A stretch of 64,000 nt of DNA, taken from contig NZ_CP116256.1 of assembly GCF_027947575.1 (NCBI RefSeq), forward strand, positions 3,348,001 to 3,412,000. Direction: 5' to 3'. Positions within the stretch are counted from its first letter, which is position 1. The number at the start of each line of letters is the position of its first letter. The notes under the pieces were generated by a model that was not told the origin of the DNA, searched no databases, and was given only the letters and a program-made list of their open reading frames with translations. Of the stretch, positions 9,582 to 18,080 are shown piece by piece. Source of the stretch: Streptomyces rubrogriseus (GTDB taxonomy: Bacteria; Actinomycetota; Actinomycetes; Streptomycetales; Streptomycetaceae). The position numbers were made by a program, and so were the translations under genes.

Positions 9582-9611
9582 AGTCCCGCCCCTGTCCAAA
9601 GGGGCGGGACT
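9582..9611 (+). terminator. Perfect hairpin terminator after GH92
   Basis: AGTCCCGCCCCT (9582-9593) and AGGGGCGGGACT (9600-9611) form a 12-bp perfect stem with a 6-base loop, followed by TT and an unusually A/T-rich stretch. It closes the GH2-GH92 operon. Confidence 0.9.
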
Positions 9612-9733
9612 TTAATCTCCTGTTAACTGTGCGTAGCTTGATCGTACTTGACCGTAATCGTCGGAGAGCGATTGACTGCTTGTCCACCCGTTGTCCATCC
9701 ATCGCCCATGCGTCGTCCTTGCGAGGCAAGCCC

Positions 9734-11074
9734 TTGACTCCCGATCCGCTCGCTCCCCTCGACCTGGCGTTCTGGAACATCGAGTCCGCCGAGCACCCCA
9801 TGCACCTGGGCGCGCTCGGCGTCTTCGAGGCCGACTCGCCCACCGCGGGCGCGCTCGCGGCGGACCTGCTCGCGGCCCGTGCCCCCGCGGTCCCCGGACT
9901 GCGGATGAGGATCCGGGACACCTGGCAGCCGCCGCTGGCCCTGCGCCGGCCGTTCGCGTTCGGCGGCGCGATGCGCGAGCCCGACCCCCGCTTCGACCCG
10001 CTCGACCACGTGCGGCTGCACGCCCCGGCCACCGACTTCCACGCCCGGGCCGGACGCCTCATGGAGCGCCCCCTGGAGCGCGGACGGCCCCCGTGGGAGG
10101 CGCACGTACTGCCGGGCGCGGACGGCGGGTCCTTCGCCGTGCTGTTCAAGTTCCACCACGCCCTGGCCGACGGTCTGCGCGCCCTGACCCTGGCCGCGGG
10201 CGTCCTGGACCCGATGGACCTGCCGGCGCCCCGGCCCCGCCCCGAGCAGCCGCCGCGCGGACTCCTGCCGGACGTGCGCGCCCTGCCCGACCGGCTGCGC
10301 GGCGCCCTGTCCGACGCCGGGCGCGCCCTGGACATCGGCGCCGCCGCGGCACTGTCCACCCTCGACGTGCGTTCCTCGCCCGCGCTCACCGCCGCGTCCT
10401 CCGGGACCCGCCGGACCGCGGGGGTGTCCGTCGACCTCGACGACGTGCACCACGTCCGCAAGACCACCGGCGGCACCGTCAACGACGTACTGATCGCGGT
10501 CGTCGCGGGCGCCCTGCGCCGCTGGCTGGACGAACGCGGCGACGGCAGCGAGGGCGTCGCGCCCCGCGCCCTGATCCCCGTCTCCAAGCGCCGCCCGCGC
10601 AGCGCCCACCCACAGGGCAACCGGCTCTCCGGGTACCTGATGAGGCTTCCGGTCGGCGACCCCGACCCGCTCGCCCGCCTCGGCACGGTCCGCGCCGCCA
10701 TGGACCGCAACAAGGACGCCGGGCCCGGACGCGGCGCCGGAGCCGTCGCCCTGCTCGCCGACCACGTCCCGGCGCTCGGCCACCGGCTCGGCGGACCACT
10801 GGTCTCCGGGGCCGCCCGGCTCTGGTTCGACCTCCTGGTCACCAGCGTCCCCCTGCCCAGCCTCGGACTGCGGCTGGGCGGCCACCCGCTCACCGAGGTC
10901 TATCCACTGGCCCCGCTGGCCCGCGGCCACTCCCTGGCGGTGGCCGTCTCGACGTACCGCGGACGGGTCCACTACGGCCTGCTGGCCGACGCGAAGGCGG
11001 TGCCGGACCTCGACCGGCTCGCCGTGGCGGTGGCCGAGGAGGTGGAGACGTTGCTCACGGCGTGCCGTTCCTGA
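9734..11074 (+). CDS. Wax ester synthase / acyl-CoA:diacylglycerol acyltransferase
   Basis: A 446-residue WS/DGAT-family enzyme that acylates diacylglycerol (or fatty alcohol) with acyl-CoA to make storage triacylglycerol at the membrane. The catalytic HHxxxDG motif is H141-H142-ALA-D146-G147. The N-terminal PLAPLDLAFWNIES and the GGTVNDVLIAVVAGAL segment are typical. I chose the TTG at 9734 because homologues begin at LTPDPLAPLD and a GAGG lies upstream; the frame stays open to a GTG at 9629, which would add 35 atypical residues. I recall the S. coelicolor counterpart (SCO0958) as a characterised DGAT. Confidence 0.9.
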   Translation: MTPDPLAPLDLAFWNIESAEHPMHLGALGVFEADSPTAGALAADLLAARAPAVPGLRMRIRDTWQPPLALRRPFAFGGAMREPDPRFDPLDHVRLHAPATDFHARAGRLMERPLERGRPPWEAHVLPGADGGSFAVLFKFHHALADGLRALTLAAGVLDPMDLPAPRPRPEQPPRGLLPDVRALPDRLRGALSDAGRALDIGAAAALSTLDVRSSPALTAASSGTRRTAGVSVDLDDVHHVRKTTGGTVNDVLIAVVAGALRRWLDERGDGSEGVAPRALIPVSKRRPRSAHPQGNRLSGYLMRLPVGDPDPLARLGTVRAAMDRNKDAGPGRGAGAVALLADHVPALGHRLGGPLVSGAARLWFDLLVTSVPLPSLGLRLGGHPLTEVYPLAPLARGHSLAVAVSTYRGRVHYGLLADAKAVPDLDRLAVAVAEEVETLLTACRS

Positions 11075-11177
11075 CCCCGGCGGGTTTGGATCCAGGCCGT
11101 GCGCTGAATAAAATCCGCTGTTCGACAGCGGTCGCCTCCCGGAGCGCCGCGACGGTGACCAGGGAACGGCAGCGGCG

Positions 11178-12680
11178 ATGACGGTGACACAGGACGGTGC
11201 GGCGACCACGGACGAGGTGGCGGCGTCCGCGTACGGCCCCGGCATCGACCCCGAACGGCTGGCGCTCTGCCTCGACGTACTGAAGGAACTCGACGAGCTG
11301 GACGTCGACCACCCCGACGCGATCGCGGTCCGCCGGGCCACCTCGCACATCTACCGCACGGTCAAGCAGCGCCGCCGCCAGGAGCGCCGCGCCGCCAAGA
11401 CCGCCCACGACAAGGCGGTCACCGAGGCCACCGCCACCGGGTCCGCCGAGCGCATCGACGACGAGACCGAGGGACTGCTGCCCTCCTCGCGCACCGAGCA
11501 GGGCACGATCGCCGGAATACTCCAGCGGCCCCGCTCCTGCTACATCTGCAAGCAGCGCTACACCGAGGTCGACTACTTCTACCACCAGCTCTGCCAGGAC
11601 TGCGCCGCCGAGAACCGGGCCCGCCGCGACGCCCGCGCCGACCTCACCGGCAAGCGCGCGCTGCTCACCGGCGGCCGCGCCAAGATCGGCATGTACATCG
11701 CGCTCAGGCTGCTGCGCGACGGCGCGCACACCACGATCACCACCCGTTTCCCCAAGGACGCCATCCGCCGCTTCAAGGCGATGGACGACTCCGCGGACTG
11801 GCTGCACCGCCTGGAGGTCGTCGGCATCGACCTGCGCGACCCCGCCCAGGCCGTGGCCCTCGCCGAGCAGGTCACCGCGGAGGGCCCGCTCGACATCCTG
11901 ATCAACAACGCCACCCAGACCGTGCGCCGCCTGCCCTCCGCGTACGCCGCGCTGGTCGAGGGCGAGAGCGCCCCGCTGCCCGCCGGTGAACTGCCCGCGC
12001 ACCAGGTCATCGGGGCCTTCAACTCCGGTGCGGTGGACGGCCTGGCCGCGCTGCCGCTGGGCGCCTCGGGGCTCGACGCGCAGCAGGTGGCCGACCTCGC
12101 CCTGGTCGCCGGCAACGCCAGCGTGGTCCGGCACCGCGAGGGCACCGCCATCGACGCGGGCGGGCTGGTGCCCGACGTCGTCGACTCCAACACCTGGGTC
12201 CAGACCATCGAGCAGATCTCCCCGGTGGAACTGCTGGAGACCCAGCTGTGCAACTACACGTCGCCGTTCATCCTCATCAGCGCGCTGCGCGCGGCCATGG
12301 CCGACGCCGCGCGCAAGGCGCCCGCCGGGCGGGCCTACGTCGTCAACGTCTCGGCGATGGAGGGCGTGTTCGCCCGCGGCTACAAGGGCGCCGGTCACCC
12401 GAACACCAACGCGGCCAAGGCCGCCATGAACATGGTGACCCGGACCAGCGCCCAGGAGATGTTCGACACCGACCGGATCCTGATGACCTCCGTCGACACC
12501 GGCTGGATCACCGACGAGCGTCCTCACTACGACAAGCTGCGCCTGGCCGACGAGGGCTTCCACGCCCCGCTCGACCTGATCGACGGCGCCGCCCGCGTCT
12601 ACGACCCCATCGTGCGCGGCGAGGCGGGCGAGGACCTGTACGGCGTCTTCCTCAAGGACTACGCGCCCGGCAAGTGGTGA
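11178..12680 (+). CDS. SDR-fold protein with zinc ribbon and altered catalytic residues
   Basis: A 500-residue protein in three parts: a charged helical N-terminus (about 30-115), a zinc-ribbon-like CYIC...CQDC (C121, C124, C139, C142), then a Rossmann SDR domain (about 155-490). The nucleotide loop reads TGGRAKIG rather than TGxxxGxG. Serine S392 is present (VNVSAM), but the residue four before K414 is T410 where SDR enzymes have tyrosine (HPNTNAAKAAM). Either it uses another acid/base or it is a binding or scaffold protein. ATG start after AGGGAACGG. It faces the HD-like gene at 12757. No substrate can be named. Confidence 0.8.
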   Translation: MTVTQDGAATTDEVAASAYGPGIDPERLALCLDVLKELDELDVDHPDAIAVRRATSHIYRTVKQRRRQERRAAKTAHDKAVTEATATGSAERIDDETEGLLPSSRTEQGTIAGILQRPRSCYICKQRYTEVDYFYHQLCQDCAAENRARRDARADLTGKRALLTGGRAKIGMYIALRLLRDGAHTTITTRFPKDAIRRFKAMDDSADWLHRLEVVGIDLRDPAQAVALAEQVTAEGPLDILINNATQTVRRLPSAYAALVEGESAPLPAGELPAHQVIGAFNSGAVDGLAALPLGASGLDAQQVADLALVAGNASVVRHREGTAIDAGGLVPDVVDSNTWVQTIEQISPVELLETQLCNYTSPFILISALRAAMADAARKAPAGRAYVVNVSAMEGVFARGYKGAGHPNTNAAKAAMNMVTRTSAQEMFDTDRILMTSVDTGWITDERPHYDKLRLADEGFHAPLDLIDGAARVYDPIVRGEAGEDLYGVFLKDYAPGKW

Positions 12681-12707
12681 CCGGGCACTCCGGGCACTCC
12701 GGGTACT
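12681..12707. repeat. Three tandem 9-bp units
   Basis: CCGGGCACT, CCGGGCACT and CCGGGTACT follow one another directly after the SDR stop codon, in the 76-base gap between the two convergent genes. They are noncoding in all likelihood and have no evident role. Confidence 0.7.
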
Positions 12708-12756
12708 CCTCGCGCTCCGGGCGGCCGGGGCCGGCCGGTCCGCACCGGACGGTGCC

Positions 12757-13200
12757 TCAGTCGACCGCGCCCAGCCGCGAGTTCCGTGCCGCCGTCAGCT
12801 CCAGCACCGTGCGCCAGTCCTCCAGGACCCCGGCGTCGAAGACGGCGGTGCGCGCCTCCTCCTCGGCCTGACGCAGGCTGGCCAGGTCGTCGTCGTGGTC
12901 CCAGGCCTCCGGGTGGGCCTGGCGGCGCACCAGGCGGGCGACGCGGGCGCCGAGCAGCGGCCCTACCGCGGCGGCCGTCCTGGCGGCCGGGCTGCCGGGC
13001 CACAGCAGCCGTCCCACCGGCGAGACCAGCCCCGCGACCTGGAGCTCCTTGTCCGCCGGGCGGCGCCGACGCAGCAGCGCGGCCGTGCGCAGCGCGTGCC
13101 CGTGCGGATCCCCGGGCCCGCCGCCGGCCCCGTCGGCGGGCCGTTCGCCCCGGCAGGCGTACAGCAGGTCCATCAGCTCCTCGACACTGCGCAGTTCCAT
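12757..13200 (-). CDS. Small HD-domain-like protein lacking the HD pair
   Basis: A 147-residue cytoplasmic protein. The run GHALRTAALLRRRRPADKEL followed by QVAGLVSPVG resembles small HD-fold phosphohydrolase/oxygenase proteins, in which this place reads HALQ...AALLHDxGH; here the HD is replaced by SP. The C-terminal LEDWRTVLE also fits that family. If the resemblance is right, metal binding is lost. The ATG at 13200 is chosen because GGGAGG stands 8 bases upstream; a longer reading from 13248 has no such site. It is convergent with the SDR gene. Family assignment is tentative. Confidence 0.55.
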   Translation of the reverse strand: MELRSVEELMDLLYACRGERPADGAGGGPGDPHGHALRTAALLRRRRPADKELQVAGLVSPVGRLLWPGSPAARTAAAVGPLLGARVARLVRRQAHPEAWDHDDDLASLRQAEEEARTAVFDAGVLEDWRTVLELTAARNSRLGAVD

Positions 13201-13674
13201 GCCTCGGTCCTCCCACGAGACAGCCGTTGCCGACGGGCAGCAGACCATGGCGAGCTTGCGCCGCAGCCAACGGCAACTTAACTGCCCGACCCGGCGCCGC
13301 CGACATTCGAAGGCGCGGACGCCGATGTAGGCCGAACGGGTGAGTTGCGCACCGTGCGGAAGTGGGGAAACCGGGGCAGACTCGGGTCAACTGCGCGCGG
13401 AGCGAAGGGCAATGGTTCTCCCATCTTTTGAGCCCCATAGAGCGCACCCCCGCTCATTTGGTTAACCTGGTCCGGACGGACGGCAGCACAGGGCACTACC
13501 CACACCCAGGTCCGTCATGGGACAAGCCGGTTCACAACGGCCTGCTTCCGCACGAGTTACCGGCGCCACCGCGTCCGAACTGCATTCGACCCACACCCGA
13601 GCGGGCGCCGGGTGCCGGACAGGAGACCGGCGTCGGCAGGCCCCGAGGGTGACCCGACACATAAGGAGTGCGCG
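13201..13674. other. 474-bp gap with no convincing gene; likely promoter and long leader
   Basis: The gap lies between the leftward HD-like gene and the rightward 58-aa gene. I see a palindrome GGTTAACC (13460-13467) in a locally A/T-richer stretch, a possible promoter or operator, and a short hairpin GCCGG-N8-CCGGC (13614-13631) ahead of the ribosome site. Frames across it lack ribosome sites and Streptomyces codon bias. A leader of up to 200 bases before a 58-codon gene is unusual. Confidence 0.4.
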
Positions 13675-13851
13675 GTGACACCGGAAACGACGACGACCCC
13701 AGAACAACGCACCGAGGAACGCACCGGGCGGGCCGGCCGCCGGCCCGGCGAGATCGGCAGCCTCGACGTGTGGGCGCGCTCCGCCCCCATCCGTCTCGCG
13801 GGCTACGAGGAGGACCTCGCCGAGCCGCACATCCTGCCGAGCGTGGACTGA
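13675..13851 (+). CDS. 58-residue orphan peptide
   Basis: A GTG start preceded by AAGGAG at 6-base spacing gives a 58-aa product with strong G/C third-position bias. The N-terminal half is rich in Thr, Glu, Arg and Gly with no hydrophobic segment. The C-terminal 30 residues (SLDVWARSAPIRLAGYEEDL then AEPHILPSVD) are of mixed composition and look like the functional part. There is no signal peptide and no cysteine. No modification enzyme, transporter or partner gene is adjacent, so I cannot say whether it is a peptide precursor, a regulator or a small structural protein. The acetyltransferase starts 55 bases downstream. Confidence 0.75.
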   Translation: MTPETTTTPEQRTEERTGRAGRRPGEIGSLDVWARSAPIRLAGYEEDLAEPHILPSVD

Positions 13852-13906
13852 CCCGCCCGCCACCCACCGAGGCCGACGCACGCATGGGCGTGCCAGACTC
13901 ACGCCC

Positions 13907-14389
13907 ATGCTGATCAGGGAAGCCACCGCCGACGACTGGCCGCTCATCTGGCCCTTCTGGCACCGCATCGTCGCCGCCGGCGAGACCTACGCCTGGGACC
14001 CGGACACCTCCGAGGAGGACGCCCGGGCCCTGTGGACGAGCCCCGCCAAACGCGTCTACGTCGCCGAGGACGACGCCGGTGCCGTCGTCGCCTCCGCCTA
14101 CCTCACCCCCAACTACGGCGGCCCCGCCGCCCGCATCGCCAACGCCGGCTTCATGGTCGACCCCGACCGGGCCGGACGCGGCACCGGCCGGGCCCTCGCC
14201 GAGTACGTCCTGGACGCCGCCAGGGCCGACGGATACCGGGGCATGGTCTTCAACGCCGTCGTCGAGACCAACCCGGCCGTCCGGCTGTGGACCTCCCTCG
14301 GCTTCACGATCCTCGGCACGGTCCCGGACGCCTTCGACCACCCGCGGGACGGGCGGGTCGGCCTGCACATCATGTACCGCGCCCTGTAG
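13907..14389 (+). CDS. GNAT-family N-acetyltransferase
   Basis: A 160-residue single-domain acetyltransferase that moves acetyl from acetyl-CoA to an amine. The CoA-binding motif A region is VDPDRAGRGTGRALAEYVLD (about 84-103), and NPAVRLWTSLGFTILG is the usual C-terminal motif. It resembles phosphinothricin/amino-acid acetyltransferases, but the acceptor is not predictable. No Shine-Dalgarno sequence precedes the ATG. CAGACT ends about 9 bases before it, which suggests a leaderless transcript, common in Streptomyces. Confidence 0.85.
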   Translation: MLIREATADDWPLIWPFWHRIVAAGETYAWDPDTSEEDARALWTSPAKRVYVAEDDAGAVVASAYLTPNYGGPAARIANAGFMVDPDRAGRGTGRALAEYVLDAARADGYRGMVFNAVVETNPAVRLWTSLGFTILGTVPDAFDHPRDGRVGLHIMYRAL

Positions 14390-14429
14390 GCCCCGGTTCG
14401 GTCCAGCGGCGCGGTCCGTCGCCGGGGCC
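14389..14429. terminator. Hairpin between convergent GNAT and LacI genes
   Basis: GGCCCCGG (14389-14396) pairs with CCGGGGCC (14422-14429) around a 25-base GC-rich loop. It begins at the GNAT stop codon and could terminate either strand. Confidence 0.45.
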
Positions 14430-14557
14430 GCAGCGCCCCGATCCGCTCCGCCGGCTCCAGCAGCGCCGCCTCCGCACCCGGACGCCCCGCCGGCGGCGAG
14501 AGTACGGGCCCGCCGTCGCGTGACCGGGGTCCGACGGACGCCCTCGGGCGCGGGCCG

Positions 14558-15607
14558 TCAGATGGACTTCCGTACCGCTCCCGTGCTGTCCCGCTCGATC
14601 AGTCGTGGCACCGGCACCCGCACCGTCCGGGCCGGGCCGCCGTCGAGGAGGGCGGTCAGCTCCGTGGCCGCCGTGCGGCCGAACTCCACGCTGTCCCGGG
14701 ACAGCGCGGACAGCCACGGCTTGACCATGCGGCACAGAGCCGAGTCCTCCCAGGCCACCACGGACACGTCCGCCGGTACCGAGAAGCCGAGTCCGGCCGC
14801 GGCGGCGACCCCGGCGACGGCCATCACGTCGTTGTCGTAGATCAGGGCGGTCGGGGGAGTGGGCGCCTCCAGGACGCGGCGGGTGACGGCCGCGCCCTCG
14901 GCGTCCGAGTAGTCGGTGGTCACCGACTCGACCTCGCCCAGACCGCGCCGCCCGGCCTCCGCGCGCAGGGCGCGGATACGGCGTTCGGTGTGCGCGAGGT
15001 CCGGCAGCCCGGCGATGTGCACGATCCGCCGGTGCCCGAGCGCGTACAACCCGTCCACCAGCGCGGCCATCGCACCCGCGTCGTCCGCCCACACCGTCGA
15101 CAGCCCCGGATGACGCTCGTCCGGGGCCCCGCCGATGACCACGGCGGGCAGGCCGAGTTCGTCGAGCAGGTCCGGGCGTGGATCGTCGGTGCGCGGGTCC
15201 ACCACGAGGACGCCGTCCACCCGGTGTTCGGCCCACCAGCGCCGGTACACCGCGCACTCGTCCGCGACGTCCTGCGCCACCTGGAACAACAGCCCCAGGT
15301 GCCGCTTCGCCAGCACCTCCTGGATGCCCGAGACCAGTTGCAGGAAGAAGGAGTCCACGCCGAGGGTGTGCGCGGGCCGCGCCAGCACGAAGCCGACCGT
15401 CGCCGCGCCCTCGCCGGACAGCGCGCGGGCCGCCGTACTGGGACGCCAGCCGAGCTGCTCGGCCACCCGGCGCACCCGGTCCCGGGTGATCTCGGAGACC
15501 CCCGGCCGGTCGTTCAGCGCGAACGACACCGCGCTCTCGGAGACCCCGGCCCGGCGCGCGATGTCCTTCATCGTCGGCCGGCGCGCGGCGGGCCGCTTGG
15601 CGGGCAT
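14558..15607 (-). CDS. LacI-family transcriptional regulator of the mannoside locus
   Basis: A 349-residue regulator with an N-terminal helix-turn-helix (TMKDIARRAGVSESAVSFAL, about residues 12-31), the hinge helix, then a periplasmic-binding-protein-like effector domain (about 68-340). It is transcribed away from the ABC transporter and glycosidase genes. Two palindrome-like sites 50-90 bases upstream are its probable operators, so it should repress that operon until a sugar effector binds, and probably itself. The ATG at 15607 follows GAGGAAAGG. Confidence 0.92.
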   Translation of the reverse strand: MPAKRPAARRPTMKDIARRAGVSESAVSFALNDRPGVSEITRDRVRRVAEQLGWRPSTAARALSGEGAATVGFVLARPAHTLGVDSFFLQLVSGIQEVLAKRHLGLLFQVAQDVADECAVYRRWWAEHRVDGVLVVDPRTDDPRPDLLDELGLPAVVIGGAPDERHPGLSTVWADDAGAMAALVDGLYALGHRRIVHIAGLPDLAHTERRIRALRAEAGRRGLGEVESVTTDYSDAEGAAVTRRVLEAPTPPTALIYDNDVMAVAGVAAAAGLGFSVPADVSVVAWEDSALCRMVKPWLSALSRDSVEFGRTAATELTALLDGGPARTVRVPVPRLIERDSTGAVRKSI

Positions 15608-15657
15608 GCGCGTTCCTTTCCTCGGTGCGAGCCGTGCGAGACTACTCAGCTTCTCAG

Positions 15658-15694
15658 CTAAAGCGCTTGAGTGTGAAGATCCTAAAGCGCATTA
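15658..15694. promoter_or_regulatory. Two LacI-type operator sites
   Basis: CTAAAGCGCTTGA (from 15658, core palindrome AAGCGCTT) and CTAAAGCGCATTA (from 15682) are near-identical sites starting 24 bases apart, in an A/T-rich stretch between the divergent LacI gene and ABC operon. The central CG and the symmetry are typical of LacI-family operators. A further CTTTAG half-site lies near 15752. Confidence 0.75.
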
Positions 15695-15848
15695 GTAGTT
15701 TCTGGCAAGACTCTTCCCGCACCGCTCTGACCTGGGCTAATGCTATGCAGTCTGCTTTAGTTGGCGTGAATCCATTGACTTTCCGCGGAATCGCCGTGCA
15801 TGGTCGCTGGCATCCCACCGCCGACGTCCTCCAGGGAGACGTGTCACC

Positions 15849-17141
15849 GTGCCCACCTCGCGCAGAACATTCGCCGTCGCCGCCATCGCCGCCCTCGTCC
15901 TGCCGCTCAGCGCCTGCGGTTCCGGGGGCGACGGCGGTTCCTCGACCGACGCCTCGGGCAAGGTCGAGGGCGACATCACCTTCCAGACCTGGAACCTGCG
16001 GGCCAACTTCAAGGACTACTTCGAGGGTCTGATCGCCGACTTCGAGAAGAAGTACCCCGACACCCACGTCAAGTGGGTGGACCAGCCCGGCGAGGGGTAC
16101 GCCGACAAGATCAGCGCCGACGCCGCCGGCGGCACCCTGCCCGACGTCGTCAACGTCTCCCCGGACCTGGTCGCGCCGCTCGCCAAGGCGGGCCTCGCCC
16201 TGGACCTGGACAAGGCCGCCGGCCAGTACGAGAAGGAGTACCTGGACGGCGCCTGGGCCAGCCACCGGATACCGGGCATGGACGGCACGTACGCCTTCCC
16301 CTGGTACCTCAACACCGGCCCCCTCTTCTACAACAAGTCCCTCTTCGAGAAGGCCGGACTCGACCCCGAGCAGCCGCCGAAGACGTACGACGAGGTCTTC
16401 GACGCTGCCCTGAAGATCGCCGACAAGACCGACGGCGACGTCGCCACCCTCGCCAACGTGCCCACCATCGAGGACTTCGGCCGCTACGGCGTCCCGCTCA
16501 TGAACAAGGAGGGCACCGCCTTCGCGTTCAACGACGCCAAGGGCGTCCAGCTCCTCGCCCGCTACAAGGAGCTGTACGACGCCAAGGCCCTCGACCCGCA
16601 GGCGCTGACCGCCACCCCCGAGTCCTCCGGGAAGAAGTTCCTCACCGGAGCCGTCGCCATGAACCCGGGCAGCGCGCTGGACCTCGCCAACTTCAAGAAG
16701 CAGGCGCCGAACCTGTACGAGAACATCGGCATCACCGACCAGATCACCAGCACCGGCCACGTCAACATGTACGTGATGGGCCTGATGGTCAACGCGCAGA
16801 GCCAGCGCAAGCCCGCGGCGGTCGCCTTCGCGCACTACGTCACCGACGCGGCCCACCAGATGTCGTTCGCCAAGCAGGTCGCCATCTTCCCGAGCACCGC
16901 CGGTTCGCTGGACGACCCGTACTTCACCAAGGAGGACGGCACCGACGAGACCCGGGTGCGGATCGCCGCCGCCAAGTCGTTGAAGACGGCCGTCAACTAC
17001 ACGCCCGTGCTGTTCAGCGAGCAGATGAAGACCGAGCTGCGCAACGAGGTCGCCAAGGCGCTCCAGGGCAAGCAGAGCCCGAAGGAAGCCCTCGACAACG
17101 CTGTCAAGGCGTGCGACCGGCTCCTCCAGCAGCAGGGCTGA
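15849..17141 (+). CDS. ABC sugar transporter substrate-binding lipoprotein
   Basis: A 430-residue family-1 extracellular solute-binding protein, anchored outside the membrane by the lipobox cysteine in LPLSAC (about residue 23). It captures an oligosaccharide for the two permeases that follow at once. The GTG start has GGGAGA 9 bases upstream. Context with GH38 and a GH-A enzyme points to a mannose-containing oligosaccharide. The stop is 6 bases before the first permease, so it is the first gene of the operon under the LacI operators. Confidence 0.93.
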   Translation: MPTSRRTFAVAAIAALVLPLSACGSGGDGGSSTDASGKVEGDITFQTWNLRANFKDYFEGLIADFEKKYPDTHVKWVDQPGEGYADKISADAAGGTLPDVVNVSPDLVAPLAKAGLALDLDKAAGQYEKEYLDGAWASHRIPGMDGTYAFPWYLNTGPLFYNKSLFEKAGLDPEQPPKTYDEVFDAALKIADKTDGDVATLANVPTIEDFGRYGVPLMNKEGTAFAFNDAKGVQLLARYKELYDAKALDPQALTATPESSGKKFLTGAVAMNPGSALDLANFKKQAPNLYENIGITDQITSTGHVNMYVMGLMVNAQSQRKPAAVAFAHYVTDAAHQMSFAKQVAIFPSTAGSLDDPYFTKEDGTDETRVRIAAAKSLKTAVNYTPVLFSEQMKTELRNEVAKALQGKQSPKEALDNAVKACDRLLQQQG

Positions 17142-17147
17142 GGCATC

Positions 17148-18080
17148 ATGGCGAGTCCCACCCTCACCACCGGCACACCGGACGCCCGCAAGGGCGGCGG
17201 CGCCCGGCGCGTGCGACGGCAATTGCCCGCCAGTCCCTGGCTGTTCGCCGCACCCGGTCTGCTGATCACCGGCGCGTTCATCCTGTACCCGTTCGTCTCC
17301 ACGCTCGTCAACTCCCTCACCGACCGCCGCACGCTGGTCCCGGGCGAGTTCGTGGGCCTCGCCAACTTCCGCGAGCTGCTCCACGACGACATGTTCTGGA
17401 TCGGCCTGCGCAACAGCTCCCTCTACGTCCTCGGGGTCGTCCCCGCGCTGGTCCTGCTGCCGTTGCTGCTCGCGCTGCTGGTGCAGAAGAACATCCCCGG
17501 CATCACCTTCTTCCGCTCGGCCTTCTACACCCCGGTCGTCGCCTCGATCGTCGTCGTCGGGCTGATCTGGGTCTGGCTCCTCGACGAGCGCGGCCTGGTC
17601 AACTCCCTGCTGGAGACGCTCGGTGCCAGTCCGGTCGGCTTCCTCAGCGACCAGTGGCTGATCCTGCTCAGCGCGATGGGCGTCACGGTCTGGAAGGGCC
17701 TCGGCTACTACATGATCATTTACCTGGCGGCGCTCGCCAACGTGCCGCGCGAGCTGCACGAGGCCGCCGCCGTGGACGGCGCGGGCGCGGTCCGCCGCTT
17801 CCTCACCGTCACGGTGCCCGCGGTCCGCTCCACCATGGTCCTGGTCGCGGCGCTCTCCTCGGTCGCCGCCTTCAAGGTCTTCTCCGAGGTGTACCTGATG
17901 GCGGGCCCCAGCGGCGGACCGGCCGGCGAGGACACCACCCTCGTGATGCTGGTCCAGCGCACCGGCACCGGCCTCACCGGCCGGGTCGGCTACGCCTCCG
18001 CCATCTCCGTCGTCGTCTTCGCCGTCACCGTCGTCCTGATGCTGCTCGTCCTGCGCGCCGACCGGAAGGAGGAGGCGTGA
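17148..18080 (+). CDS. ABC sugar transporter permease (MalF/UgpA type)
   Basis: A 310-residue inner-membrane permease with about six helices. The cytoplasmic EAA loop, which docks the ATPase, is EAAAVDGAGAVRRFLTVTVP. A 40-residue basic N-terminus precedes the first helix. Its TGA overlaps the GTG of the second permease (GTGA), indicating translational coupling. No ATPase gene follows. Streptomyces sugar importers of this class generally share the MsiK ATPase. Confidence 0.93.
   Translation: MASPTLTTGTPDARKGGGARRVRRQLPASPWLFAAPGLLITGAFILYPFVSTLVNSLTDRRTLVPGEFVGLANFRELLHDDMFWIGLRNSSLYVLGVVPALVLLPLLLALLVQKNIPGITFFRSAFYTPVVASIVVVGLIWVWLLDERGLVNSLLETLGASPVGFLSDQWLILLSAMGVTVWKGLGYYMIIYLAALANVPRELHEAAAVDGAGAVRRFLTVTVPAVRSTMVLVAALSSVAAFKVFSEVYLMAGPSGGPAGEDTTLVMLVQRTGTGLTGRVGYASAISVVVFAVTVVLMLLVLRADRKEEA

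Noticed and set aside
7219..10893. Very long open frame on the minus strand (about 1200 codons) across GH92 and DGAT
   Set aside because: It is antisense to two clear genes; its product is Arg/Gly/Val low-complexity with no domain, as expected of shadow frames in high-GC DNA.
13560..13674. Riboswitch in front of the 58-residue gene
   Set aside because: I saw a hairpin but could not match the sequence to TPP, cobalamin, SAM or c-di-AMP conserved cores.
13557..13790. Small minus-strand frame antisense to the 58-residue gene
   Set aside because: No ribosome site, and the sense frame has both ribosome site and coding bias.
15654..17759. 701-codon minus-strand frame opposite the ABC genes
   Set aside because: It crosses the LacI operators and two recognised sense genes, and has no family motif.
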